In this document: positions 9,725 through 18,630 of the stretch, piece after piece | Layout of the letters: every line of letters starts with the position of its first letter | Numbering within the stretch: position 1 is the stretch's first letter | NCBI GenBank assembly: GCA_963766195.1 | Contig: CAVXYY010000005.1 | Location: 186,001 to 250,000, forward strand | Origin: JAHEFT01 sp963766195 | Lineage (GTDB): Bacteria; Pseudomonadota; Gammaproteobacteria; Xanthomonadales; SZUA-36 | DNA length: 64,000 bases | Direction of reading: 5' to 3' | Position numbers and translations under genes: made by a program | Notes under the pieces: generated by a model | What the model was told of the DNA's origin: nothing | Databases searched by the model: none | Seen by the model: the letters and a program-made list of their open reading frames with translations, nothing else

Positions 9725-11091
9725 ATGTCCTTTTTCGAAGAGCTCAAACGCCGTAATGTCTTTCGAGTAGGCGCTGCCTACGTAGTTGTTGCGTGGCTCA
9801 TCATGCAAGTGGCTGACGTCGTCCTGAATAACGTCCAGATGCCGGCCTGGGTATTTCACCTCATCCTGCTCTTGCTCGCGATCGGCTTCCCACTGGCCCT
9901 GCTTCTCGCCTGGGCTTATGAACTTACACCGGATGGCATCAGGAAAGAGGCGGATATTGCCGAATCGGCATCTGTCGCCCGGCAAACTGGCCACAAGTTG
10001 AATTATGTGATCATCGGCGCCCTGGTCATGGCGGTAGTTTATCTGGTCGTGTTCAGGGACCGGGTGGATGATGATTCCCAAATTCCGATCCAGACGATTC
10101 TCGCCCGGCCCTCCGTGGTTGTGCTTCCATTTACAAACACCAGCGGCGATGACAGCCAGGACTATCTGTCCTTTGGAATCACAAATGAACTGATTACGGG
10201 TTTGCAACGCTACAAAAGCTTTCCAGTCGTCTCCCACAATGCAACCCTGGAATATAAAGGAGCTGGGTTGAGCACTGACGAATTCGCGAAACGTGTCGGG
10301 GCTTCATACCAAGTCGAAGGAAGTATCACCACAGTTGACAGTGGTATCCGGGTTTTGGCCACTTTGTCCCATGTGGGGGGCAATCAGGTTTGGGCGGATC
10401 GATTCGAGCGCGACGCCGGCAAAGACGAATTATTTGACCTTGCCGATGAATTGGTCTCGAAAGTCGCTGCTGCGGTTCTGGAATCGATGATTTGTACCCC
10501 ATCATCAAGTACTTTCGCAAATCCAACGAACTCAACCCGGCTTTCGCGGCAGCCTGTGGTTGCCTGGGTTATCTGGCGGCAGTTGTCGGGCAGCCGGACG
10601 AAGCCCGCGCTGTCTTCAGCCAGGCAATCGAGACCAATCCACTGGCGGTCGACCTGCGTTTGACCTATGCCTATTTCCTGTTAGGGGATGGCCGCTATGA
10701 GGAAGCCGTGAAAAACACTGATATCGCATGGAAACTCGCTTCTGGCTTGGAGCGCGCAAGTGTGTGGATGAACCGTTCAATCGTCGCACTGGCTAGCGGT
10801 AACAAGACCGAAGCGTTGGATGCGGTAAACCGTACAATATTTATCGACAAAAGTGTTTACCGTATGCCACAGGCAGTTGCATTGCTGTATGTTCTTGGAG
10901 AACAGGCAGCTGCGGCCCGCTTGCTGGCCGAAATGGAGCTATCCTTTCCCGGCATTTCACTACAGAACCCCTACCTCGTTTTCGCGCTGAAACCCATAAA
11001 CGTCATACTCGCGAACCAACGAGCTCGGGGTGAGTGGAATGGTCCCGTTGATGTCAATGAGATTTATAGCTTGCTCCGGAATATCGATTAG
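9725..11091 (+). pseudogene. Degenerate third TolB-like / TPR membrane protein
   Basis: The first part (9725 to ~10485) encodes the same N-terminal module as the 7493 protein (MSFFEELKRRNVFRVGAAY), membrane helices and a TolB-like domain (PSVVVLPFTNTSGDDSQDYL). The frame then changes near 10485-10495. The TPR part continues in another frame from about 10470 to 11091 (KYFRKSNELNPAFAAACGCL onward). Unlike other breaks in this window, the shift is not explained by one extra base. The 30-40 residues that normally join the TolB domain to the first TPR also appear to be missing, which suggests a real out-of-frame deletion. It may be inactive, or may give a TolB-only membrane protein. Confidence 0.72.
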
Positions 11092-11264
11092 CGGGTGCCC
11101 GGTATTTTCCGGTCTGACCTAACAGCCGTTCCTGGCCGAACTGAGAACAAACTGTAAATGAAAAAAATGGGGTGTTCTGTTCCGCTTTGAGGTGCAATGC
11201 GACAACCAGACTGAACTTGCCTGCTACTACCCGTAAGATCAAGTCACAGCTATGTCGCAAAAGC

Positions 11265-12293
11265 TCAGGGCTTGTCCTTTGCAACCTGGACGATCAGTTT
11301 GCCGAAATTCCGGCCTTCAAACAGCCAGTTGAAGTATTCGGGTGCTTTCTCCAGCCCCTTTTTGATGGTTTCCCGGTACTTGAGTTTACCGCTGGCTACC
11401 CACTCCACCAGTTTCCGGTTGGCCTCTTCGTATTCCGAAAGGTAGTTGAAGACCAGGAAGAACCGGTGCCATGGCGGGTTTTCCAGCTCTCCAAAAATGT
11501 GGAAAGGTGTGCGGGTTTCGGCAATCTTCTTTGCGTTATAGCTGGAAATGTAACCGCAAATCGGAACGCGCGCGCCCGGGTTTAATTTTTTCGCCACCGC
11601 TTCAGACAGCGCGCCGCCAACCGATTCGAAGTAGATATCAATGCCACCGGGGCAGGCGCGGGCCAGCGCTTCATCCAGATTTTCCGCCTTGTAGTCGATG
11701 CATTCATCAAATCCAAGCTCGTCCTTGACCCAGGCGCACTTTTCTTTTCCCCCGGCCACGCCTACCACGTGCAAACGCTCCATCTTTCCAATCTGCCCGA
11801 CCACGGACCCGACGGCGCCCGATGCGGCTGAGACGACCAGTGTTTCCCCTGCCCGGGGTTTCGCTTCGCGCAACAGTCCAAAGTAAGCCGTGCGCCCCGG
11901 CATGCCGCACACACCCAGGTAGGTTGAAAGCGGAACCAGTGACGGATCAACCGGATAGATCATCAGGTCGTTTTCATCGGCAACGAAATACGACTGCCAA
12001 CCGGACGGGCAGCAGACATAATCGCCTTCCCGGAACCGCAGGGAATTGGACTTGATCACCACGCCGGCCGATTCTCCGGTTATTACCCCTCCGATCGGCA
12101 CCGGATCAGCATAGGATTTTTCCGCGCTCATCCGACCGCGCATGTACGGGTCAAGCGACAGGTAAAGCACTTTGATCAGCGCCTGGCCTTTTCTGAGTTT
12201 CGGCACTGATTCTTTCTCGATCCGGTAATTTTCAGGAACCGGCAGCCCCTTGGGCCGGCTGGCCAGTACGATACGCGTGTTCTTGATGCTCAT
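11265..12293 (-). CDS. curA: Zinc-independent NADPH-dependent alkenal/enone reductase, CurA family
   Basis: A medium-chain dehydrogenase/reductase of 342 residues. It should reduce the double bond of alpha,beta-unsaturated ketones or aldehydes using NADPH, in the cytoplasm. It closely resembles curcumin reductase CurA: the start IVLASRPKGLPVPENYRIE, then LSLDPYMRGRM, and the nucleotide-binding segment VSAASGAVGSVVGQIGK (AxxGxxG). The zinc ligands of alcohol dehydrogenases are absent, as expected. It is divergent from the hydroxyacid dehydrogenase at 12387, with a 93-base shared upstream region. The physiological substrate is probably a reactive lipid or quinone-like enone, by analogy. Confidence 0.88.
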   Translation of the reverse strand: MSIKNTRIVLASRPKGLPVPENYRIEKESVPKLRKGQALIKVLYLSLDPYMRGRMSAEKSYADPVPIGGVITGESAGVVIKSNSLRFREGDYVCCPSGWQSYFVADENDLMIYPVDPSLVPLSTYLGVCGMPGRTAYFGLLREAKPRAGETLVVSAASGAVGSVVGQIGKMERLHVVGVAGGKEKCAWVKDELGFDECIDYKAENLDEALARACPGGIDIYFESVGGALSEAVAKKLNPGARVPICGYISSYNAKKIAETRTPFHIFGELENPPWHRFFLVFNYLSEYEEANRKLVEWVASGKLKYRETIKKGLEKAPEYFNWLFEGRNFGKLIVQVAKDKP

Positions 12294-12386
12294 TCAGAGG
12301 TTCCTTAGTTGCACTCGACAGGGCTCAGGCTGTGTAATGATACTCCAGAGCACAACACGCGCCAGAATGTCTGTCAGAGAGCACCC

Positions 12387-13334
12387 ATGAAGGTCGAAAT
12401 GCCGCCGGTCCTGATCCTGTCTTCCGATGCCGGGGAATACCTCCCCTGGTTAAAGGATCTGTCAGACGAAGGCGTTGTATTGACGGCCGTTACAACGGCA
12501 GGCGCCGCGCGCGAGGCGTATTCCGGGCAGGAAGTCATCCTCGGGCAACCGGACCTGGTGGCGCAGGTGATCGACCAGCTGCCGGAAGTTCGCTGGGTGC
12601 AATCCAGCTGGGCCGGTGTCACCCCCATTCTGAACACCGGGCGCACGGATTACCTGCTGACCGGGGTCAAGGATACCTTCGGCCCGGACATGGCTGAATA
12701 CGTCCTGGGCTACCTGTTAGCCAGGGAATTGAGAATATTTGAACGGCTGGGGCGCCAGGCGAACCGCAGCTGGTGGGACGAGCATTCAGGAACGTTACAG
12801 GGCAAGACCATCGGGATTATGGGCACAGGCTCCATCGGGAGTTACTTTGCCCGTGCGCTGAAACCTTTTGGCGTAACGATAACCGGCTTCAGCCGCAGTG
12901 GCGTCCTGGTGGCGGGATTTGACCGGGTGTATGCCGCGGATCAACTGGGCCGTTTCCTGGCGGAACCCGACTACGTGGTCTGTGTGTTACCGGATACGCC
13001 CGGAACACGGCATCTGCTGGATGCAGGGGCTTTCCGGACGATGAAAAACCACTGCTGCCTGGTCAATGTCGGGCGCGGCGCGACGGTGGATGAACAGGCG
13101 CTGGTCAATGCCCTCCGTGCAGGCGAGTTGGCGGGTGCCGTGCTGGACGTGTTCCAGCAGGAACCCTTGCCCCAGGACAGCCCATTATGGAACGCACCGG
13201 GCCTGATCGTGACAGGGCACATTTCCGGTGGTAGTCGTCCAAAGGACATCGCCGCCATTTTCAGGGAAAATTACCGGCGATACATGCAAGATGAAGCGCT
13301 CAAATACCGGGTGGATTTTGAGCGTGGTTACTAG
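12387..13334 (+). CDS. D-2-hydroxyacid dehydrogenase (GhrA-like)
   Basis: A cytoplasmic NAD(P)-dependent reductase of 2-keto acids, 315 residues from the ATG at 12387. An upstream in-frame ATG at 12309 would add 26 residues unlike the family, and GAGAG precedes 12387. The Rossmann motif GIMGTGSIGSYF follows a short N-terminal catalytic half. The catalytic region has NVGRGATVDEQALVNALRAG with the conserved Arg, DVFQQEPLP with the Glu, and TGHISG with the His. Glyoxylate, hydroxypyruvate or other small 2-keto acids are likely substrates. The gene is followed after 35 bases by an SDR gene, so the two are probably co-transcribed. Confidence 0.87.
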   Translation: MKVEMPPVLILSSDAGEYLPWLKDLSDEGVVLTAVTTAGAAREAYSGQEVILGQPDLVAQVIDQLPEVRWVQSSWAGVTPILNTGRTDYLLTGVKDTFGPDMAEYVLGYLLARELRIFERLGRQANRSWWDEHSGTLQGKTIGIMGTGSIGSYFARALKPFGVTITGFSRSGVLVAGFDRVYAADQLGRFLAEPDYVVCVLPDTPGTRHLLDAGAFRTMKNHCCLVNVGRGATVDEQALVNALRAGELAGAVLDVFQQEPLPQDSPLWNAPGLIVTGHISGGSRPKDIAAIFRENYRRYMQDEALKYRVDFERGY

Positions 13335-13369
13335 GAACCAGGCAAGGCAAAATCAATTTGGAGTGAATC

Positions 13370-14125
13370 ATGGCAGGAGTGGAAGGAAGAGTTGCATTGG
13401 TTACCGGGGCCGGCCGCGGGATAGGCCGGGCTGCGGCGGAATTGCTGGCAGCCAGGGGCGCACGGGTGATGGCGGTGGCGCGCAGCGAAAATGAACTGGC
13501 AAGCCTCGGGCTGGATTACGCGGTGGCCGACCTGGGCACCGCCCGGGGTTGTTCACATGCCGTGGAGCAGACCCTTGCGAGGCTGGGGCCAATCGGGATA
13601 TTCGTCTGCAATCACGGCATCGGCTCGGCCCACGAACGGCTGATCTGGGAGCAGGATCCGGAGCTGTGGGACGAAACCATCCGGATCAACCTGGACGGGC
13701 CGTTTCACCTGTCCCGCCTGGTCACGGCGGGTATGGTGGAACAAGGTTACGGGCGCCTGGTTTATACCAGTTCCACGGCCGGGCAGGTGGCGGAATACGC
13801 TGGCTCGGCCTACACCAGTTCAAAGCACGGATTGCTGGGCCTGATGCGCTCGGTCGCCCAGGACTGTGGCCAATACGGTATTACTTCAAACGCCGTTCTG
13901 CCGGGCTGGGTGCGCACCGAGATGGCGGAAAATTCGGCTAAAGCAGAAGCAAAAAAGCGGGGTATCAGTGTCGATGAAGTCTGGGCTGAACGGGAGAAAA
14001 TGTATCGCCCTGGCCGGGTAGTGACGCCCCTGGAAGTCGCTGAAGTGATCGCTTTCCTGGCTTCGGAGGAATCCAGCGGGGTCAGTGGCGAGGCGATTAC
14101 CGTCGCCCTGGGGAGCATATGGTGA
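13370..14125 (+). CDS. Short-chain dehydrogenase/reductase (SDR)
   Basis: A classical SDR of 251 residues. The cofactor motif TGAGRGIG is at residues ~12-19. The usual NNAG is replaced by CNHGIGS, a common variant. The catalytic Ser, Tyr and Lys are in YTSSTAGQ and SAYTSSKHG. LPGWVRTEM follows. GGAG lies seven bases before the ATG at 13370. The substrate is unknown; 3-hydroxyacyl, sugar or alcohol oxidoreduction are all possible. It sits between a hydroxyacid dehydrogenase and a lipoprotein gene that overlaps its stop by seven bases. Confidence 0.88.
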   Translation: MAGVEGRVALVTGAGRGIGRAAAELLAARGARVMAVARSENELASLGLDYAVADLGTARGCSHAVEQTLARLGPIGIFVCNHGIGSAHERLIWEQDPELWDETIRINLDGPFHLSRLVTAGMVEQGYGRLVYTSSTAGQVAEYAGSAYTSSKHGLLGLMRSVAQDCGQYGITSNAVLPGWVRTEMAENSAKAEAKKRGISVDEVWAEREKMYRPGRVVTPLEVAEVIAFLASEESSGVSGEAITVALGSIW

Positions 14126-14742
14126 CCGGCCGCCCGGGAACCGGATGGCACCGGAAACTGGCGCTGCCATTATTTCTGCTGGCCATCGCAGCCTGCGACG
14201 GCCGGGCAGAAAACAGGGATGCCGCGGTGAACCAGGCAGCGCCACCCCCTTCATTACCGGAGTTGCTCAACGCGACGTACCTGGATGTGGAAGAAGGGCC
14301 GGTCACCCTGGTGGATGGCGAATGGCAGGGAGAACCTTACGTCGAAGGCGGGGCCTCGCGTCCATCCGTGGGCCTGGCAAGGCAGTTCAGTCTTTATGGC
14401 GATCTTGACAAGGATGGAGTTGACGAGGCCGTGGTGTTGATCTGGACCAGTTCGGGCGGGTCAGGCACCTATGATTTCATCGCGGTCATGGACCGCGACG
14501 CGGACGGTGCACTGGCCAACACCGGAACAGCGCCGCTGGGAGACCGGGTAAAAGTTCAAACGGCTGAAGTCATCGACGGTCAGTTGGTTCTCGAAGTGAT
14601 CCAGGCCGGACCCGATGATGCAGCCTGCTGCCCGGGACAGAAAGTGCGCAGGACGTTCGTATTGCAGGAGTCCGGTCTGACAGAAACGGCAAGCGAAGAC
14701 CTGGGCCGGGTCTCCATTACCGGCGAAGGGGATTCCAACTGA
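14119..14742 (+). CDS. Putative lipoprotein of unknown function
   Basis: A 207-residue protein with a basic N-region, a short hydrophobic core and a lipobox ending IAAC (Cys at residue ~26). It should therefore be cleaved and lipidated by signal peptidase II. The following residue is Asp, a possible inner-membrane retention signal by the E. coli rule. The mature part contains YGDLDKDGVDEAVVLIW, which resembles a calcium-binding DxDxD loop of the FG-GAP or VCBS kind, and a CC pair in DDAACCPGQ. No catalytic family is recognised. The start overlaps the SDR stop by seven bases, so the two are probably translationally coupled. Confidence 0.72.
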   Translation: MVTGRPGTGWHRKLALPLFLLAIAACDGRAENRDAAVNQAAPPPSLPELLNATYLDVEEGPVTLVDGEWQGEPYVEGGASRPSVGLARQFSLYGDLDKDGVDEAVVLIWTSSGGSGTYDFIAVMDRDADGALANTGTAPLGDRVKVQTAEVIDGQLVLEVIQAGPDDAACCPGQKVRRTFVLQESGLTETASEDLGRVSITGEGDSN

Positions 14743-14755
14743 TCGTTGGTCAGGG

Positions 14756-15697
14756 CTAGCCACCTATGGTTGCGGTGAGGCCGTGGGAAGCAAAACGTGC
14801 GATGACCCTCGCCAGGTCTTCTTTGCCGGGTTCGGCCATCGGCCGGGGTTTGTAGTCCTGTCCCAGTTTGGCGAATTTGCCGGCGGCTGCATTGTGAAAA
14901 GGCAACAGGTTGATTTTTTTTTCGGGGCCCGGCAACGCTGCGATAAAGGTGGCCGTTGCCTCGATGTTAGCGTCATCTGCATTGACGCCCTTGATCAGGG
15001 GTATGCGAATCTGAATCGCGGCCCCAGTTTCCGCCAGGGCTTTCAGATTCTGTAGAATCCGTTGGTTACCAGCCCCGGTCCATTCCTTGTGTTTCTTTGA
15101 ATCCATCAATTTCAAATCGTAAAGAAACAGATCAGTGCGCTTGGCCACATCAAGAAGGTTCCTGGTTTTGGCCAGGCCGGAAGTATCGACAGTGCGGTGG
15201 ATGTTCAGCCGGCCACAGGCATCCAGGATTTCTTTTAAAAACTCTGGATACAGAAGTGGTTCACCGCCGGAGAATGTCACCCCGCCGCCCGACTGATCGA
15301 AAAATGGGCGTTCGTTCTCTATCACCTTCAGCAGATCGGCAACCGACTCATACCGGCCCGACATCTCAGTTGCAAGCGCCGGACAGGCCTGGGCGCACTG
15401 CCCGCAGCTAATGCAAAGGCTGTCGTCTGTAACGATCCCGTCTGGTGTTAGTTTGCAAGCCTGCATCGGGCAGATTTTGACGCACTCGCCACAACCAATG
15501 CACTTGCCCGGGGTGTACATCTTTTGGACACTGGGGGAGATGCCTTCAGGATTGTGGCACCAGCGGCAGGATAGTGGGCAACCCTTGAGGAAGATGGTCA
15601 CCCGGATACCGGGACCGTCGCTGATGGCATAGCGCTTGATGTCGAAAACCAGGCCGCTTCGGGTGCCGTTCACTTCCGGGTTTTCCATCCTGCTCAA
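14756..15697 (-). CDS. Glycyl-radical enzyme activating protein (radical SAM)
   Basis: This activase installs the glycyl radical on the neighbouring enzyme using S-adenosylmethionine and [4Fe-4S] clusters. The radical-SAM motif is CPLSCRWC (CxxxCxxC) in the first 50 residues. A ferredoxin-like insert with two four-Cys motifs follows (CIGCGECVKICP and CISCGQCAQACP), marking the long GRE-activase type rather than the short pyruvate-formate-lyase activase. FSGGEPLLYPEF is the conserved SAM-binding segment. The frame begins at a TTG (15697) that overlaps the stop of the glycyl radical enzyme by a few bases, with GGAG 11 bases upstream. An ATG at 15688 is the alternative. Tight coupling implies a dedicated partner. 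Confidence 0.93.
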   Translation of the reverse strand: MSRMENPEVNGTRSGLVFDIKRYAISDGPGIRVTIFLKGCPLSCRWCHNPEGISPSVQKMYTPGKCIGCGECVKICPMQACKLTPDGIVTDDSLCISCGQCAQACPALATEMSGRYESVADLLKVIENERPFFDQSGGGVTFSGGEPLLYPEFLKEILDACGRLNIHRTVDTSGLAKTRNLLDVAKRTDLFLYDLKLMDSKKHKEWTGAGNQRILQNLKALAETGAAIQIRIPLIKGVNADDANIEATATFIAALPGPEKKINLLPFHNAAAGKFAKLGQDYKPRPMAEPGKEDLARVIARFASHGLTATIGG

Positions 15698-18153
15698 AAC
15701 GCTTCGTTCTCCGTACGCTCAATGACTTCCTGTTGCAGATCTGCGTTCATGTCATTGAAATAATCACTGTACCCAGCCATGCGCACCAGCAGGTCCCTGT
15801 AATCTTCCGGGCATCTCTGTGCGGCTTTCAGGGTTGCGGTGTCAACGATATTGAACTGGATATGATGCCCGCCCAGCGTGAAGTAGCTGCGGATCAATTG
15901 GCCGAGCTTGACGATATCCTCGTCCCGCTTGAGCAGGCTGGGCAGGAAGCGCTGGTTGAGCAACGTACCGCCGGACATGGTGTGATCCAGCTTGGTCAGC
16001 GAATGGATCACAGCAGAGGGACCGTGGGTATCGGCGCCGTGAGAAGGCGAAGTGCCATCGGAGATCGACTTTCCGGCCAGGCGGCCGTTGGGGGTGGCGC
16101 CCATGACCTTTCCGAAGTACACGTGGCAAGTGGTGGAGAGCATGTTCAGGTGAAAGGCTTCACCCCGGACATTCGGCTTACCGTCGATGGCCGCGAGCAG
16201 ATCGGAATAGATCTGCAGGGCGATATCGTCCGCGTAGTCGTCGTTGTTTCCGAAGAAGGGTGTTTTGTTGAGAACGGTCTGGCGCAGGAACTCTTCCCCT
16301 TCAAAGTTCTTTGCAACCGCATCAAGAATTCTTTCCATGCTGAAGTTCTTCTGTTCGAAAACATGCTTCTTCAGCGCGGACAGGCTGTCCGTGGTGGTTC
16401 CAAGGCCGGTGCACTGGATGTAGTTGGTGTTATAGCGCGGGCCGCCATTGTAGTAATCCTTCCCCGTACTGATGCAATCCTCGACCACTACCGAGAGAAA
16501 GGGGGCCGGCGCATACTTGGCGAACATTCGGTCGATGTAGTTGCTGACCCGAATCTTGGTGTCAACAATGAAATTGAGCTGGCTGAGAAACGCATCATAG
16601 AGTTGCTCATAGCTTGTGAATCCGAGCGGATCACCGCTCTCGATGCCTGCGCGTTTACCCGTGACCGGGTCGATGCCGTTATTCAGGGTGATCTCGAGAA
16701 TTTTCGGAACATTGAGATAACCGGTGAGCAGAAAGGCCTCCTTGCCGAAGGCGCCAACCTCGATACAGCCACTGCAGCCGCCCTCGCGGGCGTCTTTTAA
16801 TGATTTACCCTGGCGGAGCAGCTCCAGCACGTAGACATCCGGGTTGAAAACCGAGGGGTAGCCATGTCCCTGGCGGATTACTTTGCACGCGGCGTGGAGG
16901 AAACGGTCAGGGGTTTTGCTGCTGATATGAACCGCGTTGCCTGGCTGCAGTATATGCAGTTCCTTGATGACATCGAGCATGATGTAGGAGACTTCGCTGA
17001 CACCGTCCTTGCCATCGCCGGTGATGCCACCGATGTTGATGTTGGTGAAATCGTTGTAGGTACCGCTCTCGCGGGCGGTTATGCCAACCTTAGGTGGCGC
17101 CGGGTGGTTATTCACTTTGATCCAGAAACAGCAAAGCAATTCCTTGGCCTGCTCACGATCCAAAGTGCCTGCCGCGAGTTCCGCCTCGTAGAAAGGCGCC
17201 AGGTGCTGGTCGAAGTGCCCCGGGTTCATGGCGTCCCAGCCATTCAATTCGGTGATGGTGCCCAGGTGAACGAACCAGTACATCTGGATGGCTTCATGGA
17301 AGTTGCGTGGCTTGTTCGCTGGCACCCAGCGGCAGACTTCGGCGATCTTGATCAGCTCGGCGACCCGTTGCGGATTGCTTTCTTTTTCCGCCATTTGTCT
17401 GGCCAGGTCGGCATGGCGTTCGGCGAAAGCAATCACCGCATTGCAGGAGATATCCATCGCAGTGAGTTCTTCGAAGCGGTCGGTTGCTTCCGGGTCGTTG
17501 AGGTAGTCCAGGCCAGCGATTTCGGCGGCGATCTGCCTCTTGTAATCGAGCATTCCCTTGCGATAAATCTGTCCGTCAAGCGCTGTGTGCCCGGCGGCTC
17601 TCTGTTCCATGAACTCTGTGAAAAGTCCGGCTTCATAGGCAGCGAGCCATTCGGCAGGCACATGGTTGAAAATCCGTTCACGAATGGTTCTGCCTTGCCA
17701 ATACGGGATCACCTGGCTGGCGTAGGCGGCGATGTCCTCTTCGCTGATGGCGTAGCGCTGCTGCTCACGCGTATTGAGGATCTGAAAATCTTCAACACTG
17801 TGGCAGGTCAGTTCCGGAAAAGTAGGCACCGACTTTGGCCCGGGGCCGCGCTCGCCGACGATCAACTCATCGTCGCCGATGTAGATGGTTTTCTTTTTGC
17901 AATGATTGAAAAAGTTCAGCGCTCGCAATACCGGCATGGAATGTTTGCCGTAGTTCTCTTGATAGAAATCGGTCTCGTGCAGGGCCCGTTCGATGGAGAG
18001 GCTGGGCTCGGTTTCAACGCTAAGCTTGCGAAGGCGCTGAATTCGCTCGTTCATTCCCGGCCCAATGGCATTGGTAGATTCAGGATAGAAATTTCCTTCG
18101 CTGGCGGCTTTTCTTTGGGGGGTGAAACTTTCGTGAATGACCGAGTCCGTCAT
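15694..18153 (-). CDS. hypD: Glycyl radical enzyme, trans-4-hydroxyproline dehydratase (HypD)-like
   Basis: An 819-residue oxygen-sensitive radical enzyme. The active-site segment is GGCSGCIEVG with catalytic Cys463 and Glu465. The radical site is VRMAGYSDYF with Gly794 near the C-terminus. Blocks such as EWLAAYEAGLFTEFMEQRA and LLTGYLNVPKILEITLNNG match what I recall of the hydroxyproline dehydratase HypD more than pyruvate formate-lyase, which has a Cys-Cys pair. HypD dehydrates trans-4-hydroxy-L-proline to pyrroline-5-carboxylate. Related enzymes act on other hydroxyprolines or diols, so the substrate is an inference. No proC reductase is next to it. The ATG at 18153 has AAGGAA seven bases upstream. 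The activase follows immediately. Confidence 0.8.
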   Translation of the reverse strand: MTDSVIHESFTPQRKAASEGNFYPESTNAIGPGMNERIQRLRKLSVETEPSLSIERALHETDFYQENYGKHSMPVLRALNFFNHCKKKTIYIGDDELIVGERGPGPKSVPTFPELTCHSVEDFQILNTREQQRYAISEEDIAAYASQVIPYWQGRTIRERIFNHVPAEWLAAYEAGLFTEFMEQRAAGHTALDGQIYRKGMLDYKRQIAAEIAGLDYLNDPEATDRFEELTAMDISCNAVIAFAERHADLARQMAEKESNPQRVAELIKIAEVCRWVPANKPRNFHEAIQMYWFVHLGTITELNGWDAMNPGHFDQHLAPFYEAELAAGTLDREQAKELLCCFWIKVNNHPAPPKVGITARESGTYNDFTNINIGGITGDGKDGVSEVSYIMLDVIKELHILQPGNAVHISSKTPDRFLHAACKVIRQGHGYPSVFNPDVYVLELLRQGKSLKDAREGGCSGCIEVGAFGKEAFLLTGYLNVPKILEITLNNGIDPVTGKRAGIESGDPLGFTSYEQLYDAFLSQLNFIVDTKIRVSNYIDRMFAKYAPAPFLSVVVEDCISTGKDYYNGGPRYNTNYIQCTGLGTTTDSLSALKKHVFEQKNFSMERILDAVAKNFEGEEFLRQTVLNKTPFFGNNDDYADDIALQIYSDLLAAIDGKPNVRGEAFHLNMLSTTCHVYFGKVMGATPNGRLAGKSISDGTSPSHGADTHGPSAVIHSLTKLDHTMSGGTLLNQRFLPSLLKRDEDIVKLGQLIRSYFTLGGHHIQFNIVDTATLKAAQRCPEDYRDLLVRMAGYSDYFNDMNADLQQEVIERTENEAF

Positions 18154-18175
18154 GGCTGATTCCTTACATCGCGAC

Positions 18176-18192
18176 CAACAATCGGGTTGTTG
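18176..18192. promoter_or_regulatory. Inverted repeat in the leader of the glycyl radical enzyme operon
   Basis: Perfect 6-base arms CAACAA and TTGTTG flank the 5-base centre TCGGG. The element ends about 20 bases before the enzyme start codon, just upstream of its ribosome site. It could be a repressor operator or a small leader hairpin. It does not match the FNR box. No terminator-like T-run follows on the minus strand. Confidence 0.35.
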
Positions 18193-18216
18193 TTCAAAAA
18201 AACCTTATCAAGCCAT

Positions 18217-18244
18217 GTTATAGCGGTCGATTCATATCGTACAA
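18217..18244 (-). promoter_or_regulatory. Possible sigma-70 promoter of the glycyl radical enzyme operon
   Basis: On the minus strand, TATAAC (18222-18217) resembles a -10 box (5 of 6). TTGTAC (18244-18239) is a weak -35 box, with a 16-base spacer. It lies about 65 bases upstream of the enzyme start. If used, the enzyme and activase could be transcribed separately from the upstream DUF190/fluC genes. Confidence 0.25.
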
Positions 18245-18273
18245 CGACCGAAGTCAGGTGTTTTACAGGGCGC

Positions 18274-18627
18274 CTAAAGCTTGTTCCCCGGCCGGTAACG
18301 AATCACCCGGATGTTCTCGAGCGTAACCAGGCCGCCACAATTGGCCTGTTCGATCAGTTCTGAGCAGGTTGGCTGAAACGCCTCGACTTTCGACTGTTCA
18401 TCGACGATTTCGATCACCATGGGAAGATCAGCGGAAAGATCAAGAATCTTGGTGGTCCGGATGTGATGGGTCGCGCCATAACCCAGGACTCCCTTGAGAA
18501 CAGTAGCGCCTGCGAGACCGGCGTCCCGGGCATTCCTGACGATGGCTTCGTGGAGCGGCAGGTGTCCGATCTTGTCGCTCTCGCCAACGAAAATTCTCAG
18601 CAACACGGCCTGGCCTTTAATTTCCAT
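18274..18627 (-). CDS. DUF190 family PII-like protein
   Basis: A small cytoplasmic protein of 117 residues with the DUF190 pattern: a first strand LLRIFVGESDK, the segment HEAIVRNARDAGLAGATVLKG, and YGATHHIRT. The fold is PII-like, related to trimeric signal proteins. It starts three bases after the stop of fluC, which is the usual pairing for this family, so a role in sensing or modulating fluoride export is plausible but not shown. The glycyl radical enzyme gene starts 120 bases further on the same strand. Confidence 0.85.
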   Translation of the reverse strand: MEIKGQAVLLRIFVGESDKIGHLPLHEAIVRNARDAGLAGATVLKGVLGYGATHHIRTTKILDLSADLPMVIEIVDEQSKVEAFQPTCSELIEQANCGGLVTLENIRVIRYRPGNKL

Positions 18628-18630
18628 GAC

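Noticed and set aside
9307..9756. Small plus-strand frames in the spacer after the second TolB/TPR gene
   Set aside because: No ribosome sites or family similarity, and they overlap one another.
15733..18159. Long plus-strand frames of about 355 and 431 codons
   Set aside because: They lie entirely antisense to the glycyl radical enzyme, whose motifs are unambiguous, and their translations show no family features.
18200..18240. FNR box upstream of the oxygen-sensitive radical enzyme
   Set aside because: Only one TTGAT half-site is present; the partner half does not match.
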